64,000 bases of DNA from Mesorhizobium sp. Z1-4 (GTDB lineage: Bacteria > Pseudomonadota > Alphaproteobacteria > Rhizobiales > Rhizobiaceae). The DNA is taken from assembly GCF_004000235.1 (NCBI RefSeq), contig NZ_RCIO01000005.1, positions 168,940-232,939 of the forward strand, in the 5' to 3' direction. Each line of letters starts with the position of its first letter. The stretch's first letter is position 1. This document shows positions 17,211-24,861 of this stretch, piece by piece. A program made the translations under genes and the position numbers. Under the pieces are notes generated by a model. It saw only the letters and a list, made by a program, of their open reading frames with translations, was not told the DNA's origin and made no database searches.

Positions 17211-18494
17211 ATGGTTCAGCGTACCCCCGGATTCAGCACTCTAGCCGTTCATGCCGGTGCAAAACCGGATCCCGCGACGGGGGCACGCGCAACGCCCATC
17301 TACCAGACGTCATCCTACGTTTTCGATGACGTGGAGCACGCTGCATCGCTGTTCGGCCTCAAGGCATTCGGTAACATATACACGCGTATCATGAACCCGA
17401 CGCAGGCGGTTCTGGAGGAGCGGCTGGCGGCTCTTGAAGGCGGCACTGCGGCTCTGGCAACCGCGTCGGGCCATGCCGCGCAGCTCCTGATTTTCCACAC
17501 GCTCATGAAATCAGGCGAAAACTTCGTCGCTGCGCGCAAGCTTTACGGCGGTTCGATCAACCAGTTCGGCCATGCCTTCAAGAATTTCGGTTGGGAAGTA
17601 CGCTGGGCCGACATGGCGGATTTCGACGAGGTCGAACGCCAGATCGATGAAAACACGCGCGCCATCTTTATCGAGAGCCTTGCCAATCCGGGCGGTATCT
17701 TCGTCGACATCGAGAAGATCGCCAACATTGCCCGCAAGCACGGCCTGCCGCTGATTGTCGACAACACGATGGCCTCGCCATACCTGTTGCGGCCGATCGA
17801 GCACGGCGCCGACATCGTTGTCCATTCGCTGACGAAGTTCATTGGCGGTCACGGCAATTCCATGGGCGGCGTTATCGTAGACGGCGGCACCTTCGATTGG
17901 TCGAAGTCCGGCAATTACCCGATGCTTTCGGAGCCACGGCCCGAATATGGCGGCATCGTGCTGCACGAAACCTTCGGCAATTTCGCCTTTGCGATTGCCT
18001 GCCGCGTGCTCGGCTTGCGCGATTTCGGTCCGTCGATTTCGCCTTTCAACGCGTTCTTGATCCTGACCGGTCTGGAAACTCTGCCGCTGCGCATGGGCAA
18101 ACACTGCGAAAATGCGCTGACGGTCGCCTCCTGGCTGACACGCCACCCGAAGGTGGACTGGGTGTCGTATCCGGGCCTGCCGGCGGATCCGAACAATGCG
18201 CTGATGAAGAAATATTCGCCGCTGGGCGCTGGCGCTGTGTTCACCTTTGGTTTGAAGGGCGGCTACGAGGCTGGCGTCAAGGTGGTCGAAGGCGTCGAGC
18301 TCTTCTCGCATCTGGCCAATATCGGCGACACCAAATCGCTGATCATCCACCCGGCATCGACCACCCATCGCCAGCTCTCCGACGAACAGAAGACAGCAGC
18401 CGGCGCCGGCCCGGACGTCGTGCGGCTCTCGATCGGCATCGAGGATGTGAACGACATCATCGCCGACCTCGATCAGGCTCTGGCACAGGTCTGA
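17211..18494 (+). CDS. metY: O-acetylhomoserine aminocarboxypropyltransferase (sulfhydrylase)
   Basis: A PLP enzyme of the Cys/Met metabolism family that makes homocysteine from O-acetylhomoserine and sulfide. The 427-residue length matches MetY. Visible are YQTSSYVFDDVEHAASLF, YTRIMNPT, the substrate-loop ALEGGTAALATASGHAAQ and the PLP-binding Lys209 in VHSLTKFIGGHGNS. The C-terminal SIGIEDVNDIIADLDQAL is typical. The leader (17125-17210) was read for a SAM-II riboswitch and none was recognised. Confidence 0.93.
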   Translation: MVQRTPGFSTLAVHAGAKPDPATGARATPIYQTSSYVFDDVEHAASLFGLKAFGNIYTRIMNPTQAVLEERLAALEGGTAALATASGHAAQLLIFHTLMKSGENFVAARKLYGGSINQFGHAFKNFGWEVRWADMADFDEVERQIDENTRAIFIESLANPGGIFVDIEKIANIARKHGLPLIVDNTMASPYLLRPIEHGADIVVHSLTKFIGGHGNSMGGVIVDGGTFDWSKSGNYPMLSEPRPEYGGIVLHETFGNFAFAIACRVLGLRDFGPSISPFNAFLILTGLETLPLRMGKHCENALTVASWLTRHPKVDWVSYPGLPADPNNALMKKYSPLGAGAVFTFGLKGGYEAGVKVVEGVELFSHLANIGDTKSLIIHPASTTHRQLSDEQKTAAGAGPDVVRLSIGIEDVNDIIADLDQALAQV

Positions 18495-18516
18495 ACGGGT
18501 CTGAATGAGCAATAGG

Positions 18517-18534
18517 GGCCCGCTTCGGCGGGCC
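18517..18534. terminator. GC hairpin between convergent metY and DUF6653 genes
   Basis: A 7-bp perfect stem with a TTCG tetraloop (GGCCCGC-TTCG-GCGGGCC). Only a short T-containing tail follows on the plus strand. It lies in the 46-base convergent gap and probably serves metY. Confidence 0.65.
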
Positions 18535-18540
18535 TTCAGC

Positions 18541-19047
18541 CTAGCGCAGCCATTGTGCATATTCGCCGGTGGTGCGGCTCATGTCTTCAAAGAGCCAGGC
18601 CATTCGATCGACGAACCAAAGCTTGCTGACGAAAACCAGGAGCGTGCCGAAGGCGGTCAGCCAGAAATCCTGCACGACGAGGCCCCAGATCAGCGGGATC
18701 ATGCCGACGCTGCTGGCAATCACCAGTCCCTGCGCCCATGCCGCATGATGCGGTGGAATGGCGACGGCTTTTCGGTTCAGCCATACCCGCTCGCCCATGA
18801 CCCCCTTTGAAGCCCAATTGTCGGTCGAGGCAGGTTCTGGGAAGGCACGAGGGTTGAAGAACGTCCACACGATGGCGGCCGCCAGCAGAGGCCACATCCA
18901 CCACCCAAGCAGGTCGCGGTAAAACAGGATGGCGACAAGCACGGCAATGATCGGGAGCCGCGTCCAGACCGAAAGCGGATTGGCGTGGCGACGCCAGGTG
19001 CGCTCATCCATCGCCATCATGGCGGCCATTGCGTCGACGATTTTCAT
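18541..19047 (-). CDS. DUF6653-like integral membrane protein
   Basis: A 168-residue protein with an N-terminal helix (KIVDAMAAMMAMDERTWRRHANPLS) and several membrane helices: LPIIAVLVAILFYRDLLGWW, MWPLLAAAIVWTFFNP, and two around GLVIASSVGMIPLIWGLVV and AFGTLLVFVSKLWFVDRM. The pattern ERTWRRHANPLSVWTR and FNPRAFPEP match proteins annotated DUF6653, of unknown role. The frame is open to 19131, but the ATG at 19047 gives the family's usual start; its ribosome site is poor, so the start is uncertain. Confidence 0.68.
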   Translation of the reverse strand: MKIVDAMAAMMAMDERTWRRHANPLSVWTRLPIIAVLVAILFYRDLLGWWMWPLLAAAIVWTFFNPRAFPEPASTDNWASKGVMGERVWLNRKAVAIPPHHAAWAQGLVIASSVGMIPLIWGLVVQDFWLTAFGTLLVFVSKLWFVDRMAWLFEDMSRTTGEYAQWLR

Positions 19048-19576
19048 GGGCAGGTCAGTCTCGTTGAGGTGAGTTGCAAAAAACACTCCTATAATCCCCG
19101 TATTCCTTGATTTCCACAGGTGGTGCGACATTGCGCCACGCCAAACCGTACCCTAGGGTCAGCTTATTCCAGACGCCGAAAAGCCCGCCCGGACAGCGGG
19201 ATCAACTGGAAGGCGAAGCTGGAACCGCGCTGGAACGGCCGGGTAGGGGTGCAAGCCGCTGCAAGGTGCAGTGAAGGGAAGTCCCGCGGAACCATCGCGA
19301 CGGTTCGAAACGGATGTGATGGCCGATGCTGCCATGAAGAACCGGAAGTTCTTCGATGGTGTTCCGATGAGCTTTCGGGTTGATCGGGACTGCCTGGAAA
19401 GGGCGGATGCCAATGCGGCGCGACGCAGCGGAATTCGAACCACCGGCACCGTCAGAGTTCGGGGTTTCAGTTTGGTTGCGCCTTCGGGCCGCAGTCAGAG
19501 TGAAGCAACCGGACCAGACAGGGAGGCACTGAGAGCGATCTCAGTGCTTTCCTTGTTTTTGGCGCGGTATTCCCCG
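19048..19576 (+). ncRNA. Structured non-coding interval, candidate RNA on plus strand
   Basis: No convincing protein is seen in about 530 bases. The plus strand holds a series of stem-loops: an 11-bp stem with one bulge at 19332-19359 (GAAGAAC / GTTCTTC core), a stem closed by GGTTGC (19474-19479) and GCAACC (19505-19510) enclosing a GCC-TTCG-GGC hairpin, and a strong terminator at 19526-19561. A TATAAT lies at 19090-19095, though no well-spaced -35 is seen. A frame open from 19271 to 19738 runs through the terminator and is unlikely to be real. RNase P, tmRNA, SRP RNA and 6S signatures were looked for and not recognised. Confidence 0.4.
19526..19561 (+). terminator. Strong rho-independent terminator
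   Basis: A 9-bp perfect stem (19526-19534 / 19539-19547) with a GCGA tetraloop is followed by a T-rich run (TTTCCTTGTTTTT). It is oriented to end a plus-strand transcript, yet no plus-strand gene lies within the previous kilobase. Confidence 0.85.
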
Positions 19577-19903
19577 CTACTTCGACGCGAAAAACCGCAA
19601 CGGCGCGGTCTCGTCACCAACCTTGTCGCAGCTGACGACGTTGTAGCATTTTTTCAGATCGTCAGAGCATCCATGCGAGCAGCACACCCAGCCGCTGCCG
19701 CAGTCATCGCTTGTGGTGCACGCCCCGCAAAACGATGAGGTTCGTATTACATTGTCACGGCCCTGGAACATCTCGGGTGCGAGCTGCGGCGTGGCAAACG
19801 TCATCATGACCGGCTCTGGGCCGTCTCTCTCTCCGCCATGGGCAAGCGTTCCTATGGCGAGAAGCACAATTGTGAAAAGCACTGCCAACGGGCGATTGAT
19901 CAT
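19577..19903 (-). CDS. Small secreted cysteine-rich protein with WAP-like spacing
   Basis: A 108-residue protein starting MINRPLAVLF with a clear signal peptide to about residue 22 (cleavage near LAHGGE). The mature part has eight cysteines packed in the C-terminal half: CGAC, DDCGSGWVCCSHGC, KKC and VSC. The spacing C-x5-C-C-x3-C next to an acidic pair resembles the core of whey-acidic-protein/four-disulfide domains. It would need oxidative folding in the periplasm or outside the cell. A strong GGGAGG precedes the ATG at 19903. Function is unknown; inhibitor, toxin or adhesin roles are speculation. Confidence 0.65.
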   Translation of the reverse strand: MINRPLAVLFTIVLLAIGTLAHGGERDGPEPVMMTFATPQLAPEMFQGRDNVIRTSSFCGACTTSDDCGSGWVCCSHGCSDDLKKCYNVVSCDKVGDETAPLRFFASK

Positions 19904-20031
19904 CGCAACCTCCCTCAATCAGTGAGGGCAACATCCTACCACATTTCGGCGTCTTCGCCGAATGCGGGCCTCACCGTTTCACCGGCAGAGGCTCCAGCCA
20001 TGGAAACGAAAGCCGGCGGCATTCCGAAGAC

Positions 20032-20059
20032 TGCCGGTCGCGGTCGACCACGACCGGCA
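20032..20059. repeat. 28-bp near-perfect palindrome
   Basis: Arms TGCCGGTCG and CGACCGGCA flank the inner palindrome GGTCGACC, with a single mismatched pair (C/A). It lies in the 236-base gap between the minus-strand genes at 19577-19903 and 20140-20451, so it could be an operator or an mRNA hairpin. No T-run is adjacent. The rest of the gap shows nothing recognisable. Confidence 0.7.
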
Positions 20060-20139
20060 AGAACAGGTGCGGCAGTAGCGCCGAAACGCAGGCGCCGTGG
20101 GGGTTCCGTTACTGACCGAACCAACCGGCGGTGTGCTCT

Positions 20140-20451
20140 TCAGTCCGCCTGGTGCGACGTCATCACGTCAAGATGGCGCAACGAGACGGTAGGCATGTCT
20201 ATTGCGCTCAATACGGGCCCGACGCCGTCCGCCTTGGGCATCGCTTTCGCCGCGCTTTGCGCACACTCCATGTCCAGCCACTCGATACAGTCGACCCATC
20301 CGCCTTCCTCGCTCTTTGCCAGGCGGCGGGAAATAAAGCCGGGCTGCGTGCGGCAGAAGGTGTCCACCGCTTGGCTGGCCTTCAGGAACGTTTCTTCGTC
20401 GGCGTTTGCGACAAGCTGGAAACTGACAAGTTCCAACACTCGGTTCGGCAT
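20140..20451 (-). CDS. Dimeric alpha/beta-barrel (ABM-like) protein
   Basis: A 103-residue single-domain protein. The start NRVLELVSFQLVANADEETFLKASQAVDTF, then TQPGFISRRLAKSE and WVDCIEWLD, follows the strand-helix-strand order of antibiotic-biosynthesis-monooxygenase/EthD-like ferredoxin folds. Such proteins are often small oxygenases or stress proteins acting as dimers. Catalytic residues cannot be assigned. It lies 88 bases downstream of the P450 gene on the same strand and may be co-transcribed with it. Confidence 0.6.
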   Translation of the reverse strand: MPNRVLELVSFQLVANADEETFLKASQAVDTFCRTQPGFISRRLAKSEEGGWVDCIEWLDMECAQSAAKAMPKADGVGPVLSAIDMPTVSLRHLDVMTSHQAD

Positions 20452-20539
20452 GTGGCACCTTTTGGCTAGAGGTCTTAGGGGAGCTGACTTCTAACCGATG
20501 GCTGCTGCCACTGTGGTGGCAGCAGGATGCGGAGCGCAC

Positions 20540-21784
20540 TCACCAATGCGCCCGTAAAGCCTCGAGCCCATGAAAGTGGTAGCTGTCGCGATAGATGGGC
20601 GCGCCGTCGAGTTTGATGTCTGGCAGGCGCTCGAACAAAACCCGCAGGCTTTCCTGCAGTTCGATCCGTGCCAGCGGCGCGCCGATGCAGAAATGGATGC
20701 CGGCGCCGAACGACACATTTTTCTGATCTGCGCGGCCAGGCGCGAATTCCGCCGGCTTCCCGAAGGCGGCCGGGTCGCGGTTGGCCGCACCCAGCAGAAG
20801 CCCGATCTGCTCGCCCGGCTTCACCGCCACGCCGTCGGCAAGCTCAAGTTCTTCATAGGCGAAGCGCGTGAACATGTGCAGCGGTGCGTCGAAGCGCAGG
20901 CACTCTTCGACGGTGGCAGCGGTCGTTTCGGGCGAGCCGAAGAAGCGGCGCGGGTCTCCGCCTTGCATCAAAATTGAGCGGACCGCGTTTCCGGTCTGGT
21001 GAACCGTCGCTTCATGGCCGGCATTAAGAAGCAGGATAGTGGACGAAACCAGCTCGTCTTCCGAGAGTTTCTGGCCTTCCTCGCGTGCAGCGATCAGGAG
21101 GCTGAGAAGGTCGTCGCCGGGATTGCGTCGGCGCTCCTCGGCGTGGCGGCGAATGAAATCGCCAAACTCGAGCGCTGCGCTGTTGGCGCTGTCCTCGGTC
21201 TCGCGAGTGGCGCGGTGCATATACATCTCGACCATGCGGTGCGACCAGTCGAGCAACTGCGGACCCATTTCGACAGGTACGCCGAGCATCTCGGCGATGA
21301 CGGTGATCGGCACCGGCGTGGCGAGGGCGGGCAGAAGATCGGCACCCCGATCGGCCTCGACGCGGTCGACAAGCTGATGCACCAGTTCCGTGATCCGTGG
21401 GCGCAGCCGCTCCACCTGGCGTGAGACGAAGGCGCGGTTCACCAGAGCCCGAAGCCGCGTGTGTGCAGGCGGTTCGAGCTCCAGCAGCGAGGCTGCCTCG
21501 ACGCGGTCGAAGGCGTCCAGATGAGCGCGGTTTTCGCCGCGAATGCCGGGCGGGCCCCAACGGTTTTCGCGTCCGAGCCGCCGGTCGCGCAACAGCCGGT
21601 TCACATCGTCATACCCGGCAAAACACCAGAACCCGTACTCCTTCCAGAAGAAGGCCGGCGACGCTCCATGCAGGAAGGCGTATGCGGGGTAGGGGTCCTG
21701 CACGAATTCCGGCTCGCGCGGGTTGATGCTGGCGGTCCGCGTTTGCGGATCGAACTGAAGATAGGCGGGCTGGGCGACTGTCAT
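20540..21784 (-). CDS. Cytochrome P450
   Basis: A 414-residue soluble class I bacterial P450 that would hydroxylate a small molecule using a ferredoxin and reductase encoded elsewhere. The I-helix oxygen-binding motif is AGHEAT (255-260). Note that the usual Glu-Thr pair reads Glu-Ala-Thr. The K-helix ExxR is ECLR (294-297). The heme-binding loop is FGAGIHFCIGAPLAR, with Cys366 as the thiolate ligand. The C-helix has HTRLRALVNRAF. The substrate is unknown. It is divergent from an FAD-dependent amine oxidase (73 bases between start codons), which suggests a shared small catabolic or biosynthetic route. Confidence 0.92.
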   Translation of the reverse strand: MTVAQPAYLQFDPQTRTASINPREPEFVQDPYPAYAFLHGASPAFFWKEYGFWCFAGYDDVNRLLRDRRLGRENRWGPPGIRGENRAHLDAFDRVEAASLLELEPPAHTRLRALVNRAFVSRQVERLRPRITELVHQLVDRVEADRGADLLPALATPVPITVIAEMLGVPVEMGPQLLDWSHRMVEMYMHRATRETEDSANSAALEFGDFIRRHAEERRRNPGDDLLSLLIAAREEGQKLSEDELVSSTILLLNAGHEATVHQTGNAVRSILMQGGDPRRFFGSPETTAATVEECLRFDAPLHMFTRFAYEELELADGVAVKPGEQIGLLLGAANRDPAAFGKPAEFAPGRADQKNVSFGAGIHFCIGAPLARIELQESLRVLFERLPDIKLDGAPIYRDSYHFHGLEALRAHW

Positions 21785-21856
21785 AGTGCTCCCTAGCGTG
21801 ACTTGCGGTTCAAGCGCCAGCCCTTAATGTGCCGCCGTTTCTTGGAGTTTCGTTGC

Positions 21857-22960
21857 ATGCATATCGTTGTTGTCGGCGCCGGCATTTCGGGCCTGTCCTC
21901 CGCCTGGGCGCTGGCCAAGCGCGGCCATCAGGTTACGCTGATCGAGCAGGGGACTATCCCCAATCCGCTCTCGGCCTCCGGCGATCACCACCGCATCATC
22001 CGCCGCGCCTATGGAGCGGCGACCGGCTATGCCAACACGATCACTGAGGCCTATGACGCCTGGGACGAGCTCTGGGACGATCTCGGCCGCAGCCATCTCG
22101 ATCCGCGCGGCTTTCTCTGTGTTTCGCGCGAGGAGGGCGACGAAGCCGAGACCTATCTGGAGGGCATGAAAGCCGGCGGCTACCCGGTCGAGATGTTCGA
22201 TGGCGCAGAGGCCGCGCGCCGGTACCCCTTTCTCGAAGCCCAATCCGTGCGCTTTGGCTTCAGCTCCAAGGATGGCGGTGCGCTGCATTGCAAACTGATC
22301 GCTTCGGACATGGCCGGCTGGCTGCGCGGCAGCGGGGTGAACCTGCTCACGGAGACCAGGGTGGCCGCCGTCGACCCCGCGGCGGCTGTGGTGCGCCTCG
22401 ACACCGGCGAAGAGATCGCTGCCGACCGTATTGTCGTCACTGCGGGCGCCTGGGTCGCGCGGCTGTTTCCCGAACTGACGAAAGACGTCACGACCTACCG
22501 CACGGCTGTGGTTTATCTCGAGCCGCCCCGGGATCTGAAGGCGGCCTGGGAGGCCGCGCCGGTTATCGTCGATGTCGGCGGCAAGATCGATGGGTACATC
22601 CTGCCTCCGTCCGGGACCGGCGGACTGAAGTTCGGCTCCGGCCTGCACAAGGAAAAGTGGCCGGACGCCGATGCCGGACGCAACCCGCGGGCAGGCGAGG
22701 GCGAACAGGTTCGCGACCTCTTCGCGCCGCCGATGACGCGTCTGGATGAATACCGGGTGCTGGACGTTGTCACTTGCGCCTACACCTTCACACCCGACGA
22801 GACGTTCTACTGCAGGCCGGCGAACAAGGCACTCATCGTGTCGGCCTGTTCAGGCCATGGCTACAAATTCGGCGCCGCGGTCGGCCGCCGCGTTGCCGAT
22901 GCGGTCGAGAGCGGAGACAACGACCGCCTCGCGCGCTGGCTGCGCGCTGAAGCAGCGTAG
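21857..22960 (+). CDS. FAD-dependent oxidoreductase, monomeric sarcosine oxidase/DAO type
   Basis: A 367-residue flavoprotein of the glycine oxidase/MSOX family (DAO fold) that would oxidise a secondary amine or amino acid, giving hydrogen peroxide. The dinucleotide motif is VVVGAGISGLSSAWALAKRG at the N-terminus. Cys307 in VVTCAYTFTPDE aligns with the cysteine that covalently binds FAD in monomeric sarcosine oxidase. The C-terminal SACSGHGYKFGAAVG closes the flavin site. The ATG at 21857 has GGAG upstream and starts exactly at the beta-alpha-beta motif; an upstream in-frame ATG at 21803 is less likely. Confidence 0.87.
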   Translation: MHIVVVGAGISGLSSAWALAKRGHQVTLIEQGTIPNPLSASGDHHRIIRRAYGAATGYANTITEAYDAWDELWDDLGRSHLDPRGFLCVSREEGDEAETYLEGMKAGGYPVEMFDGAEAARRYPFLEAQSVRFGFSSKDGGALHCKLIASDMAGWLRGSGVNLLTETRVAAVDPAAAVVRLDTGEEIAADRIVVTAGAWVARLFPELTKDVTTYRTAVVYLEPPRDLKAAWEAAPVIVDVGGKIDGYILPPSGTGGLKFGSGLHKEKWPDADAGRNPRAGEGEQVRDLFAPPMTRLDEYRVLDVVTCAYTFTPDETFYCRPANKALIVSACSGHGYKFGAAVGRRVADAVESGDNDRLARWLRAEAA

Positions 22961-23013
22961 GCGGCGCAGCCTACTACACGACTAGATGTGGCTGCGCGCA
23001 GGAAATACCCGCG

Positions 23014-23739
23014 CTAGCCGCAGTGGCCGCCGACGCGTACCTTGCGCCAGCCGCTGTGTCCCTGGCTAACCTGAACCTGTCGGGCGACGGTTTCGTAGAC
23101 GGGTGCTGAATGGTGGACGCGCTTTTGCGCGGGCTGGATGAGCACGCGTTCGCTGACATAACCGTATTCCGCCGGGATCACATGCTTCTGCTTCCGCGCA
23201 GCGCTGATCAGCACCTGGCGCTTTTCATAGCCGTAACGGGCGGGTACTGTCTCGTGCACGGTTCTGGCGTGCTGAACCACCACCGTTTCGGCGATGGTCT
23301 TGTAGACCGCCGAACGCTTTACCTTGCACAACACCTTGCGTCCGTTGATCCACTGCCATTCCCACGCGTAGCCGCCTTCATGGACGAGCACCTTGCGATG
23401 CACGGTCTTGGTGACCGCGGGAATTTGCCGGGCGATCGTGCGCGCGGGCTCGATGAGCACCTTGTGTTTTTCCCAGCCATACTGAGCCGGAATGACCGAA
23501 TAGCTCACCTGTGCAGGCCTGACCTGAACATGCCGCCGCTGCGTTCCGTAGACGGCCGGCACATGCTCGACATATTTCTTGCCCGGTGAAACCAGGACCT
23601 TTTCATAAACGGTCTTGTAGACCGGCGGCTGGTGCACGCGTTCATAACAGGCTGCCGCGTATCCGCCGGCTGCCGTCTGCGTGATCATTGCCGAAAGTGC
23701 GACACCGGCCACAAGGGCGCTTGTCAGTTGCCTACGCAT
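23014..23739 (-). CDS. Secreted repeat protein with VPA-x-YG units
   Basis: A 241-residue exported protein of unknown function. It has a signal peptide (SALVAGVALSAMITQTAAGG) and then about seven degenerate repeats of 20-24 residues. The units share the pattern V-P-A-x-Y-G, a basic segment, then V-L-[IV]-x-x-A: examples are EHVPAVYGTQRRHVQV, SVIPAQYGWEKHKVLIEPAR, ETVPARYGYEKRQVLISAAR and HVIPAEYGYVSERVLIQPAQ. One unit carries an insert (YAWEWQWINGRKVLCKVKR). The content is rich in Val, Lys, Arg, His and Tyr, suggesting a basic beta-rich surface or envelope protein. The ATG at 23739 with GGAG upstream is preferred over a GTG nine bases earlier. Confidence 0.72.
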   Translation of the reverse strand: MRRQLTSALVAGVALSAMITQTAAGGYAAACYERVHQPPVYKTVYEKVLVSPGKKYVEHVPAVYGTQRRHVQVRPAQVSYSVIPAQYGWEKHKVLIEPARTIARQIPAVTKTVHRKVLVHEGGYAWEWQWINGRKVLCKVKRSAVYKTIAETVVVQHARTVHETVPARYGYEKRQVLISAARKQKHVIPAEYGYVSERVLIQPAQKRVHHSAPVYETVARQVQVSQGHSGWRKVRVGGHCG

Positions 23740-23965
23740 GGTACTCACTCCAAACCCGCATTGTCATATGCCGCACAGCCGGAGCTTAGCCGGGAAGTGC
23801 CCGGCAGCAAAGGTTTGTTAACGAATGTGAAGGCCGATGGTTAATGCCTGCCCTTATGGCCAGCTTGGCCGCACCAGCCTTGCGCAAGCCGGAGCGACCA
23901 TCCTATCTAGCGCTGACAATACGCGATTCTCGTGACGACCGCCGCGCTATCCAAGGACGCTTCCC

Positions 23966-24607
23966 ATGAAAGATCCCGTCGAGACCTACATGAACCTCGT
24001 GCCGATGGTGGTCGAGCAGACCAACCGCGGCGAGCGGGCATTCGACATTTTTTCGCGTCTGCTCAAGGAGCGCATCATCTTCATCACCGGGCCCGTCGAG
24101 GACGGCATGGCGTCGCTGGTCTGCGCACAGCTGCTGTTCCTGGAAGCGGAGAACCCGAAAAAGGAAATCTCGCTCTACATCAACTCCCCCGGCGGCGTAG
24201 TGACGTCGGGTCTGGCGATCTACGACACGATGCAGTTCATCAGGCCGCCGGTGTCGACGCTGTGTACCGGCCAGGCGATGTCGATGGGCTCGCTGCTCCT
24301 GGCCGCCGGCGCCAAGGATGCGCGTTTTGCTTTGCCTAACGCCAATATCATGGTGCACCAGCCGTCCGGCGGCTATCAGGGCCAGGCGACGGACATCATG
24401 ATCCATGCCCGCTTCACCGAGAAGCTGAAGCGCCGCCTCAACGAGATTTATGTCCACCACACCGGCCAGGACTATGAGAAGGTGGAGGCCGCGCTCGAGC
24501 GCGACAATTTCCTTTCCGCGGACGAGGCCAAGGAATTCGGCATCATCGACCGGGTCTTGACGTCACGCGAAGCGACCGAATCAGACAGCAGCGGCAAGTC
24601 GGAGTAA
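23966..24607 (+). CDS. clpP: ATP-dependent Clp protease proteolytic subunit
   Basis: The 14-mer serine protease chamber that degrades substrates unfolded by ClpX or ClpA. The 213-residue sequence has the nucleophile Ser106 in [11 protein letters not shown], His131 in IMVHQPSGG and Asp180 in LERDNFLSA, with the handle region and [11 protein letters not shown] between. The next gene on the strand is clpX, 254 bases away, followed by lon and HU, the conserved protein-quality-control block. The C-terminal tail is Ser/Asp-rich and variable. Confidence 0.97.
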   Translation: MKDPVETYMNLVPMVVEQTNRGERAFDIFSRLLKERIIFITGPVEDGMASLVCAQLLFLEAENPKKEISLYINSPGGVVTSGLAIYDTMQFIRPPVSTLCTGQAMSMGSLLLAAGAKDARFALPNANIMVHQPSGGYQGQATDIMIHARFTEKLKRRLNEIYVHHTGQDYEKVEAALERDNFLSADEAKEFGIIDRVLTSREATESDSSGKSE

Positions 24608-24861
24608 CCGGTTTCTCTGCTGGCGCGGAAATGAGCTTTCCGCTGCAAAACGGCCCGAATCGTTGAATTAGCTGTGCACGACGCCCGGCCACGTTAAGCC
24701 TATATTGATTTTCGGCGGCTTAGCTTCGTTTGGGGAAACCGACTCGTTGCCGCGACTTCCGATTTGTGTTTCGTTGGGAATGCGCTTTGATGGAGCCGTC
24801 GGGAAATATCCCGCAAAAGCGCAGCCGCGATGCGCGGGTCTGGTACTGAGAGGACGGAATT

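Noticed and set aside
19425..19450. A GAATTCGAACC stretch that looks like an antisense tRNA T-loop
   Set aside because: The flanking bases cannot form a five-pair T-stem, and no acceptor, D-arm or anticodon arm can be built on either strand.
19271..19738. Plus-strand open frame of 155 codons
   Set aside because: It crosses a strong intrinsic terminator and overlaps the secreted cysteine-rich gene on the other strand; no family features.
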